Notes: a model not told the origin generated them from the sequence alone. A stretch of 64,000 nucleotides of DNA from JAKVCB01 sp963578605 (GCA_963578605.1 CAUZEA010000019.1:1-64000), one strand, 5' to 3'. Positions 45,653-55,515 are shown, numbered from the stretch's first letter. Numbers and translations are program-made.

Positions 45653-46765
45653 ATGGGAACACTTCTGGTTGATAAGCTGCTCTCTGCAACCGTTAAGCAG
45701 GAGGCTAGTGATCTGCACCTCACGGTTGGTCAACCGCCGGTGCTACGCGTGCACGGGCGGATGCAGCGTTTGAAGACCAAGGTCCTGGAACCGGCCGATA
45801 CGACAGCCCTGATGAAGAGCATCACGCCAGAACGGTGCCAACAGGAGTTTCAGGAGACCGGCAGCACTGACTTTGGTTTTACGTTTGGGGAGTCTGCCCG
45901 CTTCCGGGTCTCGGTGTTTCGACAGCGAGGCAATGTGGCGATGGTTCTGCGGCAGATCCCGGTCGAACTCTGGACGATGGACCAGTTGAACATTCCGCCG
46001 ATTTTCAAGCAGATGATGATGCGACCACGGGGGTTGATTCTGGTGACCGGTCCCACCGGGTCGGGGAAATCGACATCGCTGGCGGCAATGATCGACTACA
46101 TCAACGACTGCTGCGATCACCACATCATCACGATCGAAGACCCGATTGAGTTCTATCACACGCACAAGAAATCGACGGTCAACCAGCGGGAAGTGGGCGT
46201 CGACGTGACCTCCTTTGCCGAGGCGATTCGTCGCGCTTTGCGGCAAGACCCCGACATCATCCTCGTTGGTGAGATGCGGGACCTGGAAACGATCGAAGCA
46301 GCCATCACGGCAGCGGAAACAGGGCACATTGTCTTTGCAACGCTGCACACCTCAAGTGCTGCCGGCACGATCAACCGCATCATCGATGTGTTTCCGACCA
46401 ACCAACAAGAGCAGATTCGCACCCAGCTGGCGTCGGCAATTATTGGGATCCTGGCGCAGCAACTCTTGAAAAAAGAGGGGGGCGGGCGCGTGGCTGCGTT
46501 CGAAACGTTGGTCGTGACACCAGGTATCGCAAACCTGATTCGCGAAAACAAAATCTTCCGCATCACCTCTGCCATTCAAACCGGGCAACGTCACGGCATG
46601 CAATTGTTGGATGACCACCTCTTTCACCTCTGGCAAGAAGGTACCATCAGCAAGGAAAACGGCATGGGTAAGGCGAATTACCCGGAGGATTTAGCCAACA
46701 GGATTGCTGCTGCAGAACGCGGGGTCTTTGATGATACACCCGATCAAGAAGAGGGCGTCGCGTAG
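45653..46765 (+). CDS. pilT: PilT-family retraction ATPase
   Basis: This 370-residue ATPase of the PilT/PilU family depolymerises type IV pili for twitching motility or surface sensing. It opens LLSATVKQEASDLHLTVGQP. Walker A is GPTGSGKSTS at residues 133-142, the Asp box has TIEDPIEFYHTHKKSTVNQR, Walker B DIILVGEMRD, and the His box GHIVFATLHTSSA. It lacks the N-terminal MshEN domain and zinc fingers of PilB, as expected. A PilT strongly suggests real type IV pili rather than only type II secretion. It lies between two PilB-like genes. Confidence 0.93.
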   Translation: MGTLLVDKLLSATVKQEASDLHLTVGQPPVLRVHGRMQRLKTKVLEPADTTALMKSITPERCQQEFQETGSTDFGFTFGESARFRVSVFRQRGNVAMVLRQIPVELWTMDQLNIPPIFKQMMMRPRGLILVTGPTGSGKSTSLAAMIDYINDCCDHHIITIEDPIEFYHTHKKSTVNQREVGVDVTSFAEAIRRALRQDPDIILVGEMRDLETIEAAITAAETGHIVFATLHTSSAAGTINRIIDVFPTNQQEQIRTQLASAIIGILAQQLLKKEGGGRVAAFETLVVTPGIANLIRENKIFRITSAIQTGQRHGMQLLDDHLFHLWQEGTISKENGMGKANYPEDLANRIAAAERGVFDDTPDQEEGVA

Positions 46766-46821
46766 CGAGAACGTCAGTCGTATTCATGGAAACAACATTC
46801 CTATCCAGTTGATATCGAAAC

Positions 46822-48540
46822 ATGGCACATCGACGTATCGGACAAGTCCTGGTGGATATGGGGTTCGTTTCTGACGAACAACTTGAACTGCTGTTGGACG
46901 AACAGCAGCAGCACCCAGGACAATTGTTGGGGCAGGTCGCCATCGATATAGGCCTGCTCAGCGAGGAGCAACTCGCCCAGGCATTGGCCGAACAACTGTC
47001 GCTCCAGGCGGTCACCGTAACCGATTTGACAATCGCCAAGGACGTGCTGGAACTGGTAACCGAACCGATGGCACAGATGTACCGCATCGTCCCCATCGAG
47101 TTTGATGGCAGCACACTAACCATTGCCACGGCGGACCCCCAAAACCTGAGCACTCAGGATGAGCTGCGCACCTTCCTCGGCTACAACATCCGCGTGGTCG
47201 TCGCGACCGAGACGGGCATGATAGCCGCCCTGGAAAGGTATTTCGGTGAAAGTAACGAAAGTGTCGAAAGCCTGGTTGCTGCACTGGAAGATGACGAAGA
47301 CCTGGCCAGGGCAGCCGCTGAAGTGAATACCGACGGTCCGATTGACCTCACCAGTGTTGAAGCACTGGCCGACAGTGCCCCGGTCCGCAAATTGCTGAAC
47401 ATGGTTTTGTTGTTGGCGATCAAGGACCATGCCAGTGACTTGCATTTTGAGCCGTTTGAAGACGAGTTTCGCATTCGCATCAAGGCCGACGGCGTACTCT
47501 ACGAGATGGTACCGCCACCCAGGCATTTGGCGTTTGCGATCACGACGCGAATCAAGGTGATGGCCAATCTCGATATCGCCGAACGTCGTTTGCCACAAGA
47601 TGGCCGGATCGACCTCGCCGTCGGCGGGCACCCCATTGACTTGCGCATCAGTGTCTTGCCAACCATGTTTGGCGAAAGCGTCGTGATGCGGGTTTTGGAT
47701 CGGTCGGTTGTTTCGCTCGACTTGGAAAAGGTGGGACTGGATGACCGCACGTTGACTGAATTTCGCGACGTGATCAAAAAACCCAACGGGATTGTGCTCG
47801 TGACCGGACCCACCGGGTCCGGCAAAACAACGACGCTTTATTCGGCACTGAACGAACTTAACCAGATTGAAGACAAACTCATCACGACCGAGGATCCGGT
47901 TGAATACGACATGGAGGGGATTGTGCAGGTGCCAATTGACGCGGCGATCGGCAACACGTTTGCCAATTGTTTGCGGGCAATCCTCCGCCAGGATCCTGAC
48001 AAAATTCTCGTCGGGGAAATTCGTGACCTGGAAACTGCCGAAATCGCGGTCCAAGCCTCGCTAACGGGGCACCTCGTCTTCAGCACACTGCATACCAACG
48101 ACGCCCCCAGCACAATCACACGAATGAGAGACATGGGGGTGCCGACCTTCCTGATCACGGCAACCGTCGAGGCCATCCTGGCCCAGCGGTTGATCCGCAC
48201 GATCTGCACAAATTGCCGGGAAGAGTATACCCCCTCACAAGAAATCCTAGACGACCTCGACCTGAGTACCGAAGACCTCCGTGGCAAGAAGGTTTATCGC
48301 GGGGCTGGCTGTGAAGTCTGCAACAACACCGGTTACAAGGGCCGAGTCGGGTTATTCGAATTCATGATCATGACGAACGAGTTGCGCGATCTGATTATGG
48401 ACAACGCTTCAACCGATCTGTTGCGCAACATGGCCTGCCGACAAGGTATGCGCAATTTGCGTGATATTGGCATCAAGGCTTGCTTTGACGGAATTACAAC
48501 ACCCGATGAAGTCATTCGAGAGACGATCATCGAAAGTTAA
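46822..48540 (+). CDS. PilB/GspE-family assembly ATPase (second copy)
   Basis: This is a 572-residue paralogue of the first ATPase. The N-terminal domain opens MAHRRIGQVLVDMGFVSDEQ. Walker A GPTGSGKTTT is at residues 329-338, the Asp box is TTEDPVEYDMEGIVQVP, Walker B KILVGEIRD, and the zinc site CTNC plus CEVC with NNTGYKGRVGLFEFM. It is followed after 23 bases by the PilC/GspF gene, so this copy is probably the one coupled to that platform protein. The region between N-domain and core (about residues 130-180) is acidic and differs from the first copy. Confidence 0.92.
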   Translation: MAHRRIGQVLVDMGFVSDEQLELLLDEQQQHPGQLLGQVAIDIGLLSEEQLAQALAEQLSLQAVTVTDLTIAKDVLELVTEPMAQMYRIVPIEFDGSTLTIATADPQNLSTQDELRTFLGYNIRVVVATETGMIAALERYFGESNESVESLVAALEDDEDLARAAAEVNTDGPIDLTSVEALADSAPVRKLLNMVLLLAIKDHASDLHFEPFEDEFRIRIKADGVLYEMVPPPRHLAFAITTRIKVMANLDIAERRLPQDGRIDLAVGGHPIDLRISVLPTMFGESVVMRVLDRSVVSLDLEKVGLDDRTLTEFRDVIKKPNGIVLVTGPTGSGKTTTLYSALNELNQIEDKLITTEDPVEYDMEGIVQVPIDAAIGNTFANCLRAILRQDPDKILVGEIRDLETAEIAVQASLTGHLVFSTLHTNDAPSTITRMRDMGVPTFLITATVEAILAQRLIRTICTNCREEYTPSQEILDDLDLSTEDLRGKKVYRGAGCEVCNNTGYKGRVGLFEFMIMTNELRDLIMDNASTDLLRNMACRQGMRNLRDIGIKACFDGITTPDEVIRETIIES

Positions 48541-48563
48541 CGACTGGCAACAGGATAACGACG

Positions 48564-49892
48564 ATGCCAACTTTTCAATTCGAAGCGATGGACTCGACCG
48601 GTGCGGAAATCAAAGATGTGATTGATGCGCCGTCCGAAGAAGATGCCCAGGCCACCATACGGCAAATGGGCTACTTCGTGACAAAAATCACGGTCAAAAA
48701 GAGTCGCAAAAAAGCCGACGGGGCCGGCCCCACCAAGAAAAAACGGGGGTTTGTGTTTGGTGGCGTCAGGTCCAAAGAGCTAACGGTCTTCACCCGTCAG
48801 CTTTCAATTCTCCAGGATGCCGGCCTGCCCATCCTACGCAGCCTGAGAATCCTTGCCGGACAAGGCAAACCAGGTCGACTTAAATACTCACTCGAAGATA
48901 CCTGCGACGCGATTGAAGCGGGCGACACGCTCTCGGAGGCCATGGCCAAAAGCCCCAAGTGCTTCAACCGCCTTTACGTCAACATGATCAAGGCGGGGGA
49001 GGCCGGCGGTGCTCTGGAAGTCATCCTCCAGCGCCTGGCCGAATTCCAGGAACGGGCCGAATCACTCAAACGTAAAGTCAAAGGGGCGATGGTCTATCCG
49101 GTCGTCGTCATTATGGTTGCGGTTTGCATCTTGACCTTCATCATGATCAAGATTGTCCCCGAATTCGAAAAAATCTTTGTCGAATTCGATTTGGAACTCC
49201 CCCCTATGACGCTCATGTTGGTTGCTGTATCCAACTGGTGCGTGACCTATTGGTATTTGATACCTGGTATCCCGATCTCGATCTGGCTGATGGTCAAGCT
49301 GATCCGAAAATTCAAACATGGTCGAATTGGCTGGGATCAGTTCGTCCTAAAAGTCCCTATTTTCGGGCAACTGGTCGAAAAGAATATACTCGCGCGCACC
49401 ACCCGGACCCTGGGAACCCTGGTCTCCAGTGGTGTGCCCATTCTCGAAGCATTGAACATTACCCGCGATACCAGCGGCAACGCAATTTTCGAACACATGT
49501 ATAGCAAAGTGAGTGAAGCGATTCGCGAAGGTGAATCGATCGCCAAGCCCATGAAAGAAAACTCGTCGCCTGGATTTCACCCCGTGGCAGCTTTCTTCTG
49601 GTTCTGCTTCATAGGTGGTCCGCTCGGGCTGCTGTTGTATCTATTGAAATTTAACAAACGCATCGTCGACGACATCGTCGTCAATATGGTTGATGTGGGC
49701 GAGGAAACGGGTGAACTCGATACGATGCTCTACAAGGTCGCCGACACTTACGACGAAGAGGTGGCTGTGCTGACCGAGAGTCTCACCAAGCTGATGGAAC
49801 CACTCTTGATTATTTTCCTGGGCGGAGCGGTTGGATTTATCGTGATCGCCCTGTTCATCCCATTGGTGAAACTGATTGAAGGCTTGTCGTAA
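48564..49892 (+). CDS. PilC/GspF-family inner-membrane platform protein
   Basis: This 442-residue platform protein carries two F domains, each with membrane helices. It opens MPTFQFEAMDSTGAEIKDVI. The first F domain is FTRQLSILQDAGLPILRSLR; helices include YPVVVIMVAVCILTFIMIKI and the last LLIIFLGGAVGFIVIALFIP. Near residues 332-362 an extra segment (PVAAFFWFCFIGGPLGLLLY) interrupts the second F domain just before VDVGEETGELDTMLYKVAD; ordinary PilC proteins have only a short loop there. AGGA precedes the ATG at 48564. It lies 23 bases after the second PilB copy. Confidence 0.9.
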   Translation: MPTFQFEAMDSTGAEIKDVIDAPSEEDAQATIRQMGYFVTKITVKKSRKKADGAGPTKKKRGFVFGGVRSKELTVFTRQLSILQDAGLPILRSLRILAGQGKPGRLKYSLEDTCDAIEAGDTLSEAMAKSPKCFNRLYVNMIKAGEAGGALEVILQRLAEFQERAESLKRKVKGAMVYPVVVIMVAVCILTFIMIKIVPEFEKIFVEFDLELPPMTLMLVAVSNWCVTYWYLIPGIPISIWLMVKLIRKFKHGRIGWDQFVLKVPIFGQLVEKNILARTTRTLGTLVSSGVPILEALNITRDTSGNAIFEHMYSKVSEAIREGESIAKPMKENSSPGFHPVAAFFWFCFIGGPLGLLLYLLKFNKRIVDDIVVNMVDVGEETGELDTMLYKVADTYDEEVAVLTESLTKLMEPLLIIFLGGAVGFIVIALFIPLVKLIEGLS

Positions 49893-50101
49893 GGCAAGCG
49901 AAAGTGCCACGCAAAGGCACATGATTCCCGGCAGGCCAGTCGTCCGGGGGCACAAACAACAACCGAGCCAACCGAAACCGTTCACGGGCCCGCGCCGGCC
50001 GGCAGGAGCCTTTGGAGCAAATGCTCCACCGCCGGTAAACGCGCCTCCGGTGGGACCCCGCCCGAATTGAACTCAAGAAACCGCACCTGGAAAGGATTTA
50101 T

Positions 50102-50139
50102 GCCAACGAAGACTGCCGTTGCCAACCAAGACTACCGTT
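50102..50139. repeat. Tandem duplication, 19-bp unit x2
   Basis: GCCAACGAAGACTGCCGTT (50102-50120) is followed by GCCAACCAAGACTACCGTT (50121-50139), two mismatches, in the gap between PilC and the first pseudopilin gene. Confidence 0.85.
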
Positions 50140-50180
50140 GGCACGTAAGACCACAGTGTGACCGAGGAGAGACCGTTGTT

Positions 50181-51236
50181 ATGGCACGCCCATTTGCACG
50201 CATCCCTAGCCGCCACCAGAAAACCGCAGCTTTCACTTTGGTAGAGCTGTTGGTGGTGATCACGATTATGGCCATCCTGGCGGCGCTATTGATCCCGGCG
50301 GTCATTTCGGCCCAGCGCCGGGCCCAGTCAACCCGCATCAAGATGGAAATCGACCAACTCGCCACCGGATTTGAAGACTACCGCAATGACGTGGCTGGGG
50401 AATATCCACCCAATGCCTGGTTTGTGAATTCCCAAACCCACAATGCCAATGCCGTCGTACGCCATTTCAAGAAGGCCTTTCCCCGCCATCGAGAACCGGA
50501 GGCCTTGATTCGTGGTCTTTCTGGATACGGAACCGGCACTGTTGTTCTACCTGGCGGCTTGAGCCCGGCTGAGGCGGTCTTCTTCTGGCTGGGTGGATTC
50601 AGTTCCGACCCCAAGTACCCCATCTCCGGACCCGGTGGGCCCTCATTCCTGGTTGGTCAACTAGACAACATTGAAGATCGCAACCGGACCTACGATTTCG
50701 ATCTCACACGACTGGGGACAGGCGAAGGGATCGACGTGCAGACCGCACTTCAGAATGGCTCAGTCCGCGCGGTGCAATATTCGTTTGGCAACCAAACCCG
50801 GCGAATCAATTTCTGGCAGTACTACCCCCCCAAATCTACCAAGCCTTTCGTTTACTTTGATACCTCCCGGTCCAAACCGCGTGCCCACGAAACTGCCATT
50901 TATGCCTCAGCCGTAGTCCACCCGACTATTGCTGGGGTTGCACCCATCAAACGCCTGGCAACCACGCTCGTCTCGCCGAGTAACCCGACCATCCAAGACG
51001 TTCGCTACGCCAACGAAGACAAGTTTCAGATCCTGCACGCCGGGGTAGACGACGACTGGGGAGGAGATATTGACAGTGACAATTCTTTGTTCGACGCGGT
51101 GCGTATCAATTTTTTCAATCCTTCGGCCAGCCTCCCGACTGGAATTCTCTTATACCCCGACGGCCCCTTCACGGCTGAGTTGGGCGATACGGTGATGAAC
51201 TTCGACGAACGGACCCTGCAAGACGCCCAGCCATGA
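50181..51236 (+). CDS. Type II secretion/type IV pilus pseudopilin (GspG-like)
   Basis: This is a 351-residue pseudopilin with a type III prepilin leader. ATG 50181 gives RHQKTAA before FTLVELLVVITIMAILAALL, the cleavage and helix region; the residue before the cleavage site is Ala rather than the usual Gly. Glu5 of the mature chain is conserved. The globular part is large compared with GspG (about 140 residues). GAGGAGA lies 11 bases upstream. The frame is open 38 codons further upstream without similarity. Its stop overlaps the next start (ATGA). It probably forms part of a pseudopilus or minor pilin tip. Confidence 0.85.
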   Translation: MARPFARIPSRHQKTAAFTLVELLVVITIMAILAALLIPAVISAQRRAQSTRIKMEIDQLATGFEDYRNDVAGEYPPNAWFVNSQTHNANAVVRHFKKAFPRHREPEALIRGLSGYGTGTVVLPGGLSPAEAVFFWLGGFSSDPKYPISGPGGPSFLVGQLDNIEDRNRTYDFDLTRLGTGEGIDVQTALQNGSVRAVQYSFGNQTRRINFWQYYPPKSTKPFVYFDTSRSKPRAHETAIYASAVVHPTIAGVAPIKRLATTLVSPSNPTIQDVRYANEDKFQILHAGVDDDWGGDIDSDNSLFDAVRINFFNPSASLPTGILLYPDGPFTAELGDTVMNFDERTLQDAQP

Positions 51237-52393
51237 TCCATCCCTTTGGCCAACTTGAAAACCGATCGCAGAGCGGCTTCACACTGGTGGAGTTGCTGGT
51301 GACGCTCTCGATCATTGGGATCCTGGCGACGGCCATGTTGGGGGTGGCCTCGGTGGCTGGTGACACGGCGCGGAAAGCCAAAACGCGGCACACGATTTCG
51401 CGGCTACACACGCTCTTGATGGAACAGTACGACTCCTACAAAACAAGGCGCGTGCCTTTGCAGGATGTGATTCGTAAACGGATCGATAAGGAAGTTGATT
51501 CTCCTCAAAATCGCGGTAAAGCCCTGGCCAATGCCCGCCTGTTTGCGCTGCGGGAGCTGATGCTAATGGAACTGCCCGATCGCTGGAGCGATATCGCGCT
51601 AAGCCCGGTGACCGACGAACTCTTAAACGACATACGCCAAGGCTCCGCAACCCCCGTACGCGACGACCCAAACACCAACCCGAAAGCCCCCCGATATCTC
51701 GAGGACCGACCAGGGCTGTCAGAAGTCTATTATCGGCGACTAAAACAAATTACCAATCGCACTACGGACTCCAAGCGCGTTCTCCAAAATCAAGGGGCTG
51801 AGTGTCTCTACATGGTAATCACACTGGCAACCGGTGATGGTGAAGCCCGCTCGTTCTTTGGCGAAAGCTCAATCGGCGATGTTGACGAGGATGGTGCCCC
51901 GGAGTTTCTCGACGGGTGGGGAAACCCGATTAGTTTTTTGCGGTGGGCCCCCGGGGTTGAATCGGATGCACAATTGAACGCCAACGCGCTTGGCAATCCG
52001 AACAATGACGCCTGGAAAGTAGCCGCCGCTGGAGACCACGATCCGTTCGATATGTATCGTCGAGAATCGACAGCGTTTCGCACGATGCCCTTGATTTTTT
52101 CCAGTGGGCCTGATGAGGTTTACGGAATTTTCACGAGTGGCGGGGCACACGATTCGGAGATTTCTACCACCGCCTCGCCGCTGGTCTGGTGCAACAACAG
52201 CTCATTCTTTGTCCAAAACTCAGCTCCCTTCATCGGCCCGATTCTTTCGCCCTTCCAACCCACCGGGAATGGTTCCGCCAGCGACTATTACCTGGGAACA
52301 AGCATCAAGCTCGTTGAAGAAACCATTCAGCGCGACGAAACCGCCAGCTACGCCACCGACAACATCCACAATCATCTGATTGCAGGCCAGTAA
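51233..52393 (+). CDS. Pseudopilin, type II secretion-like
   Basis: This 386-residue pseudopilin has a classic leader and helix: RSQSG before FTLVELLVTLSIIGILATAM. The globular region has VGDVDEDGAPEFLDGWGNPI, resembling the DEDG-type calcium loops and GWGxPI motif of GspG-type planctomycete pseudopilins. It overlaps the previous gene by 4 bases (ATGA) and precedes the next by 9, so the cluster is translated as a unit. Exact role is not known; it is larger than standard major pseudopilins. Confidence 0.82.
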   Translation: MIHPFGQLENRSQSGFTLVELLVTLSIIGILATAMLGVASVAGDTARKAKTRHTISRLHTLLMEQYDSYKTRRVPLQDVIRKRIDKEVDSPQNRGKALANARLFALRELMLMELPDRWSDIALSPVTDELLNDIRQGSATPVRDDPNTNPKAPRYLEDRPGLSEVYYRRLKQITNRTTDSKRVLQNQGAECLYMVITLATGDGEARSFFGESSIGDVDEDGAPEFLDGWGNPISFLRWAPGVESDAQLNANALGNPNNDAWKVAAAGDHDPFDMYRRESTAFRTMPLIFSSGPDEVYGIFTSGGAHDSEISTTASPLVWCNNSSFFVQNSAPFIGPILSPFQPTGNGSASDYYLGTSIKLVEETIQRDETASYATDNIHNHLIAGQ

Positions 52394-52402
52394 CAGCCAC
52401 CC

Positions 52403-53839
52403 ATGACGTACGTCACCCAGCCACAGTGTGAACTGACAGCCAGGCAATCATTCCGCCTGCCGACTGGCTGTACGTGCATTTCCCGCACTGGGATAACCCT
52501 GATTGAACTGTTGATTGTGATTGTGATCCTCACCACGTTGGTGGCGGCCGCCATCCCGATCCTCTCCCCATCGAGCAACGAACGCCGTATTCGGGAGGCC
52601 TCGCGGGCAATTAACACCTACATCACCGCGGCCCAAACCAAGGCGATGGAGCTCCGCCGACCGGTTGGCGTGGCCCTTAAGAAGCTCTCGGCAGATACGG
52701 GCAATGCCGACGACAAAGGGGTTTGCCTGGAGCTCTACCAGGTTGAGCAGCCACCGGCGTTTTCCGGGTTCGACGAAACCTCGGCCGTGCGGATTTCGCT
52801 CGATCAGGCCACACCCAATCAGGTACGCATACAATTTGTCCGCCGCGGGAATATGGACAAACGTAAGCAAGACCAACTGCCTGACGGTTGGGATCGGGAT
52901 GAAATTCCTCCCGGTGTCTTCCGCTGGGGAGACAGGATCAAGGTTGCAGGGAACCTCTATCGGTTTTCAGATACGACCCCGGACCTTGATCCTTCGGGAT
53001 TCTACCAGGCGAATAGTGGCGAGCCTGACGGTGTGTTGTTTGCACAAGTGGAAAATGACTCTGGTCAGATGCGCAGTTTCGTATTCGACCACACAGGATA
53101 TTTGGTGAAGCTGCAATTGCTAACTATGAACGGTGTCCCGAGGTTGACGCTGATCCGTTACGGAGTGGATACACAAATAACAGGGCAGCCGCCGCCGCCA
53201 TTCTGGACGACTCCCACAAGTTACAAAATACTGCGTCAGCCAAGCCCTACCTCGGCCGAACCGTACCAACTCCCTGAAGGCATTGCCATCGACCTACGGG
53301 CTTCGGGCGACTCGCGCGACGTTTATCACAATGCCGAACATCAGCAGTCGGAAGACCGCAACAACAACCACACGCCAATTATGATCATGTTCACCCCCGA
53401 AGGAACGGTGCATCGCGTGGTGCTGAATGTGGGTCCCGACCTCTCTGACCTCTCTGGGTTTTCCGACGAAATCATTAGCGATCCGGTCGTTTCTTCAATC
53501 TTCCTCTTGATAGGACCTCGCGAAAATATTCCTGTCACCCAGTTAACCAGCGACAACACGCTCAAGCAGGTCGGCATAAACCAGCTGACGAACACCGAGC
53601 TGGAAGAACTCAAAACATCGATCAATTGGCTAAACCCAGAAAGTCGCTGGGTTACGATCGGGGCCCAGTCGGGACGCGTCGTATCGACCGAAAATGCGTT
53701 TGTCGATCCAAGTGCAGTACTCGCTGTGGCCACAACCGGCAACAACCCGATCCCCGAAAGCTCGCAGCAACTGCGATACCTGCAGATCCATGCGGCCCGA
53801 GAGTTCGCCCGCGAAATGACCCAATCGGGAGACCTGTAA
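52403..53839 (+). CDS. Pseudopilin, GspH-like
   Basis: This is a 478-residue protein with a prepilin leader longer than usual (about 29 residues with basic and Cys residues) before ITLIELLIVIVILTTLVAAA; Gly occupies the -1 position (RTG). The following segment EASRAINTYITAAQTKAMEL and RPVGVALKK resembles the minor pseudopilin GspH/FimT. The rest is a large globular domain without recognised motif. It lies third in the pseudopilin series. Confidence 0.8.
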   Translation: MTYVTQPQCELTARQSFRLPTGCTCISRTGITLIELLIVIVILTTLVAAAIPILSPSSNERRIREASRAINTYITAAQTKAMELRRPVGVALKKLSADTGNADDKGVCLELYQVEQPPAFSGFDETSAVRISLDQATPNQVRIQFVRRGNMDKRKQDQLPDGWDRDEIPPGVFRWGDRIKVAGNLYRFSDTTPDLDPSGFYQANSGEPDGVLFAQVENDSGQMRSFVFDHTGYLVKLQLLTMNGVPRLTLIRYGVDTQITGQPPPPFWTTPTSYKILRQPSPTSAEPYQLPEGIAIDLRASGDSRDVYHNAEHQQSEDRNNNHTPIMIMFTPEGTVHRVVLNVGPDLSDLSGFSDEIISDPVVSSIFLLIGPRENIPVTQLTSDNTLKQVGINQLTNTELEELKTSINWLNPESRWVTIGAQSGRVVSTENAFVDPSAVLAVATTGNNPIPESSQQLRYLQIHAAREFAREMTQSGDL

Positions 53840-53856
53840 TTTAAGGACACACCAAT

Positions 53857-53886
53857 TCCGTAAAAGACAGATCCGTAAAAAACAGA
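53857..53886. repeat. Tandem duplication, 15-bp unit x2
   Basis: TCCGTAAAAGACAGA (53857-53871) is followed by TCCGTAAAAAACAGA (53872-53886), one mismatch, 17 bases after the stop of the third pseudopilin gene. Confidence 0.88.
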
Positions 53887-53983
53887 ACCGTGGAGCATAG
53901 CCCGTGGTAGCCAGCCACAAGGTGTTGGTCTCCAAAAAAAGAGAAGGGCTTCGAGGTCAGGGGCAAAACTGACCGAAAGGAAC

Positions 53984-55429
53984 ATGACGATGAGAGCCAC
54001 AACCATTACCAACCACGACTGGCGTTACCGTTTTTCCTCAGGCAGGCGGCAGGCAACCTCAGCAGGGTGGTCCCTGTTGACGACCGGTGCGGCAGGTTTT
54101 GACCCAGCCCCCAGGCACCGGTGTGCCATCACGCTGATCGAGGTACTCATTTCAATGGGCATCTTGACGATTGGCCTGTTGAGTGTGGCAGCCCTGTTTC
54201 CCGTCGGCGGCTATTACATGCGTCAGGGCGAGATTGCAGACCGCGGAGCAGCCATTGCCCAGGCAGCGTTTGCCGATGTGGTCGCCCGGGGAATGCTTAA
54301 GGCCGAATCGTGGCAAATGTGGGAAAAAGAGAAGGATACATTCGATCAAGTGAGACCGCAGTTCGTGGCAGCGGCGCCCACCAGAAGAGACTCGTTTACC
54401 CGCCCCGTTACCAGTTCGATTCGGATCATGCTGCAGGAAAAAAGGAAGGATCTAATCGAGCAAGCGATCGGATCGACATTTGTCCTCGATCCGCTAGGGG
54501 CCGCCAGCGTATCGGTCAGTTCTCCGCACCAATGGCTTGAACGAGCAAGCAAGTTTCCGGCAACCACGTACAAAAGACCGGGCAGTGCCCCGGAATGGCA
54601 ACCGTGGGGTGATACCTGGCCCGTGCGGCGGATCACCACGGCCGGACTTACCTCGGACATTTTTCCCTCAACACTTGCCGACTCGTTGCTCTCCTCGCAC
54701 GACGACCTGGTGACCGAGCCACCCGGCACAAGCAATTCGGCTGGAATTCAGCAATGGGAATCTACAGCGTCTGGTCCGCTCAAGCGGAGCTGGAAGGGCG
54801 ATTATTCCTGGATCGTCACGATTTGTCCCTCCAATCCCGAAGCCCGTGATGCTATTGGCCTGGATCCCTCAGCCCATAAATACCACATTTCGGTCGTGGT
54901 ATTTCACAAACGTGTGGTGGCAACCAGCACACCACAAAGTGTGGACGATGCATTTGAAAATTTGAGCACCTTGACCGAAGGCGAACGTGTGGCACGCGGG
55001 CGCATTCTATCTCGTAGCAGCGGGGGAGGAGAAATCATCCTAGAACGACTTGCAGGCGATGGTTTTCCACCGGACCAGAAAATATTCGTCGATGTAAAAC
55101 CAGGCCAATGGCTGATGCTCTCGGGCCCACATCCCAGCAGTCCGCTCCAACGGCCGATGTTCTTTTCGCGCTGGTACCGCGTCCTGGCGGTGGAGGGAAA
55201 AAACACACAACTCAATGCTGACGGGAGTGTGAATTTGTCGCCCAGTAATCGCGACCCGGAGCGGCGTCTGGTCACTTTGCGGGGACCCGCTTGGCTGTGG
55301 GATCAGGCCACCGACATGGACGATAATACTTTGCTCTCCAACGATCTTCGTGTGGGAATTTTTCCAAGTGCTGTAGCAGTCCACAGCCGCACGATGCGGC
55401 TGGAAAGCGGCGTCGGGAACAACCAGTAA
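53984..55429 (+). CDS. Pseudopilin, PilV/GspI-like
   Basis: This is a 481-residue protein. ATG 53984 with AAAGGAAC upstream is a good start. A long leader (about 48 residues) precedes ITLIEVLISMGILTIGLLSV, with Ala rather than Gly at -1 (RCA). LFPVGGYYMRQGEIADRGAA follows, a conserved planctomycete PilV/GspI-type stretch. The globular part includes GDYSWIVTICPSNP. It is the fourth pseudopilin in the operon, followed after 86 bases by the giant GspK-like gene. Confidence 0.82.
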   Translation: MTMRATTITNHDWRYRFSSGRRQATSAGWSLLTTGAAGFDPAPRHRCAITLIEVLISMGILTIGLLSVAALFPVGGYYMRQGEIADRGAAIAQAAFADVVARGMLKAESWQMWEKEKDTFDQVRPQFVAAAPTRRDSFTRPVTSSIRIMLQEKRKDLIEQAIGSTFVLDPLGAASVSVSSPHQWLERASKFPATTYKRPGSAPEWQPWGDTWPVRRITTAGLTSDIFPSTLADSLLSSHDDLVTEPPGTSNSAGIQQWESTASGPLKRSWKGDYSWIVTICPSNPEARDAIGLDPSAHKYHISVVVFHKRVVATSTPQSVDDAFENLSTLTEGERVARGRILSRSSGGGEIILERLAGDGFPPDQKIFVDVKPGQWLMLSGPHPSSPLQRPMFFSRWYRVLAVEGKNTQLNADGSVNLSPSNRDPERRLVTLRGPAWLWDQATDMDDNTLLSNDLRVGIFPSAVAVHSRTMRLESGVGNNQ

Positions 55430-55515
55430 AGAAACGACCAACGGCTTACGATATCGCTGTAAGTCGTCAACAGGCCAGAACTGCCGGGGCGCAAATAGCA
55501 AGAACGAGACTCCCA

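Noticed and set aside
47116..48054. Long minus-strand frame (312 codons) inside the second PilB gene
   Set aside because: Antisense shadow of a clear PilB; composition and lack of motifs argue against coding. The same applies to 43423-44148 and 45743-46348.
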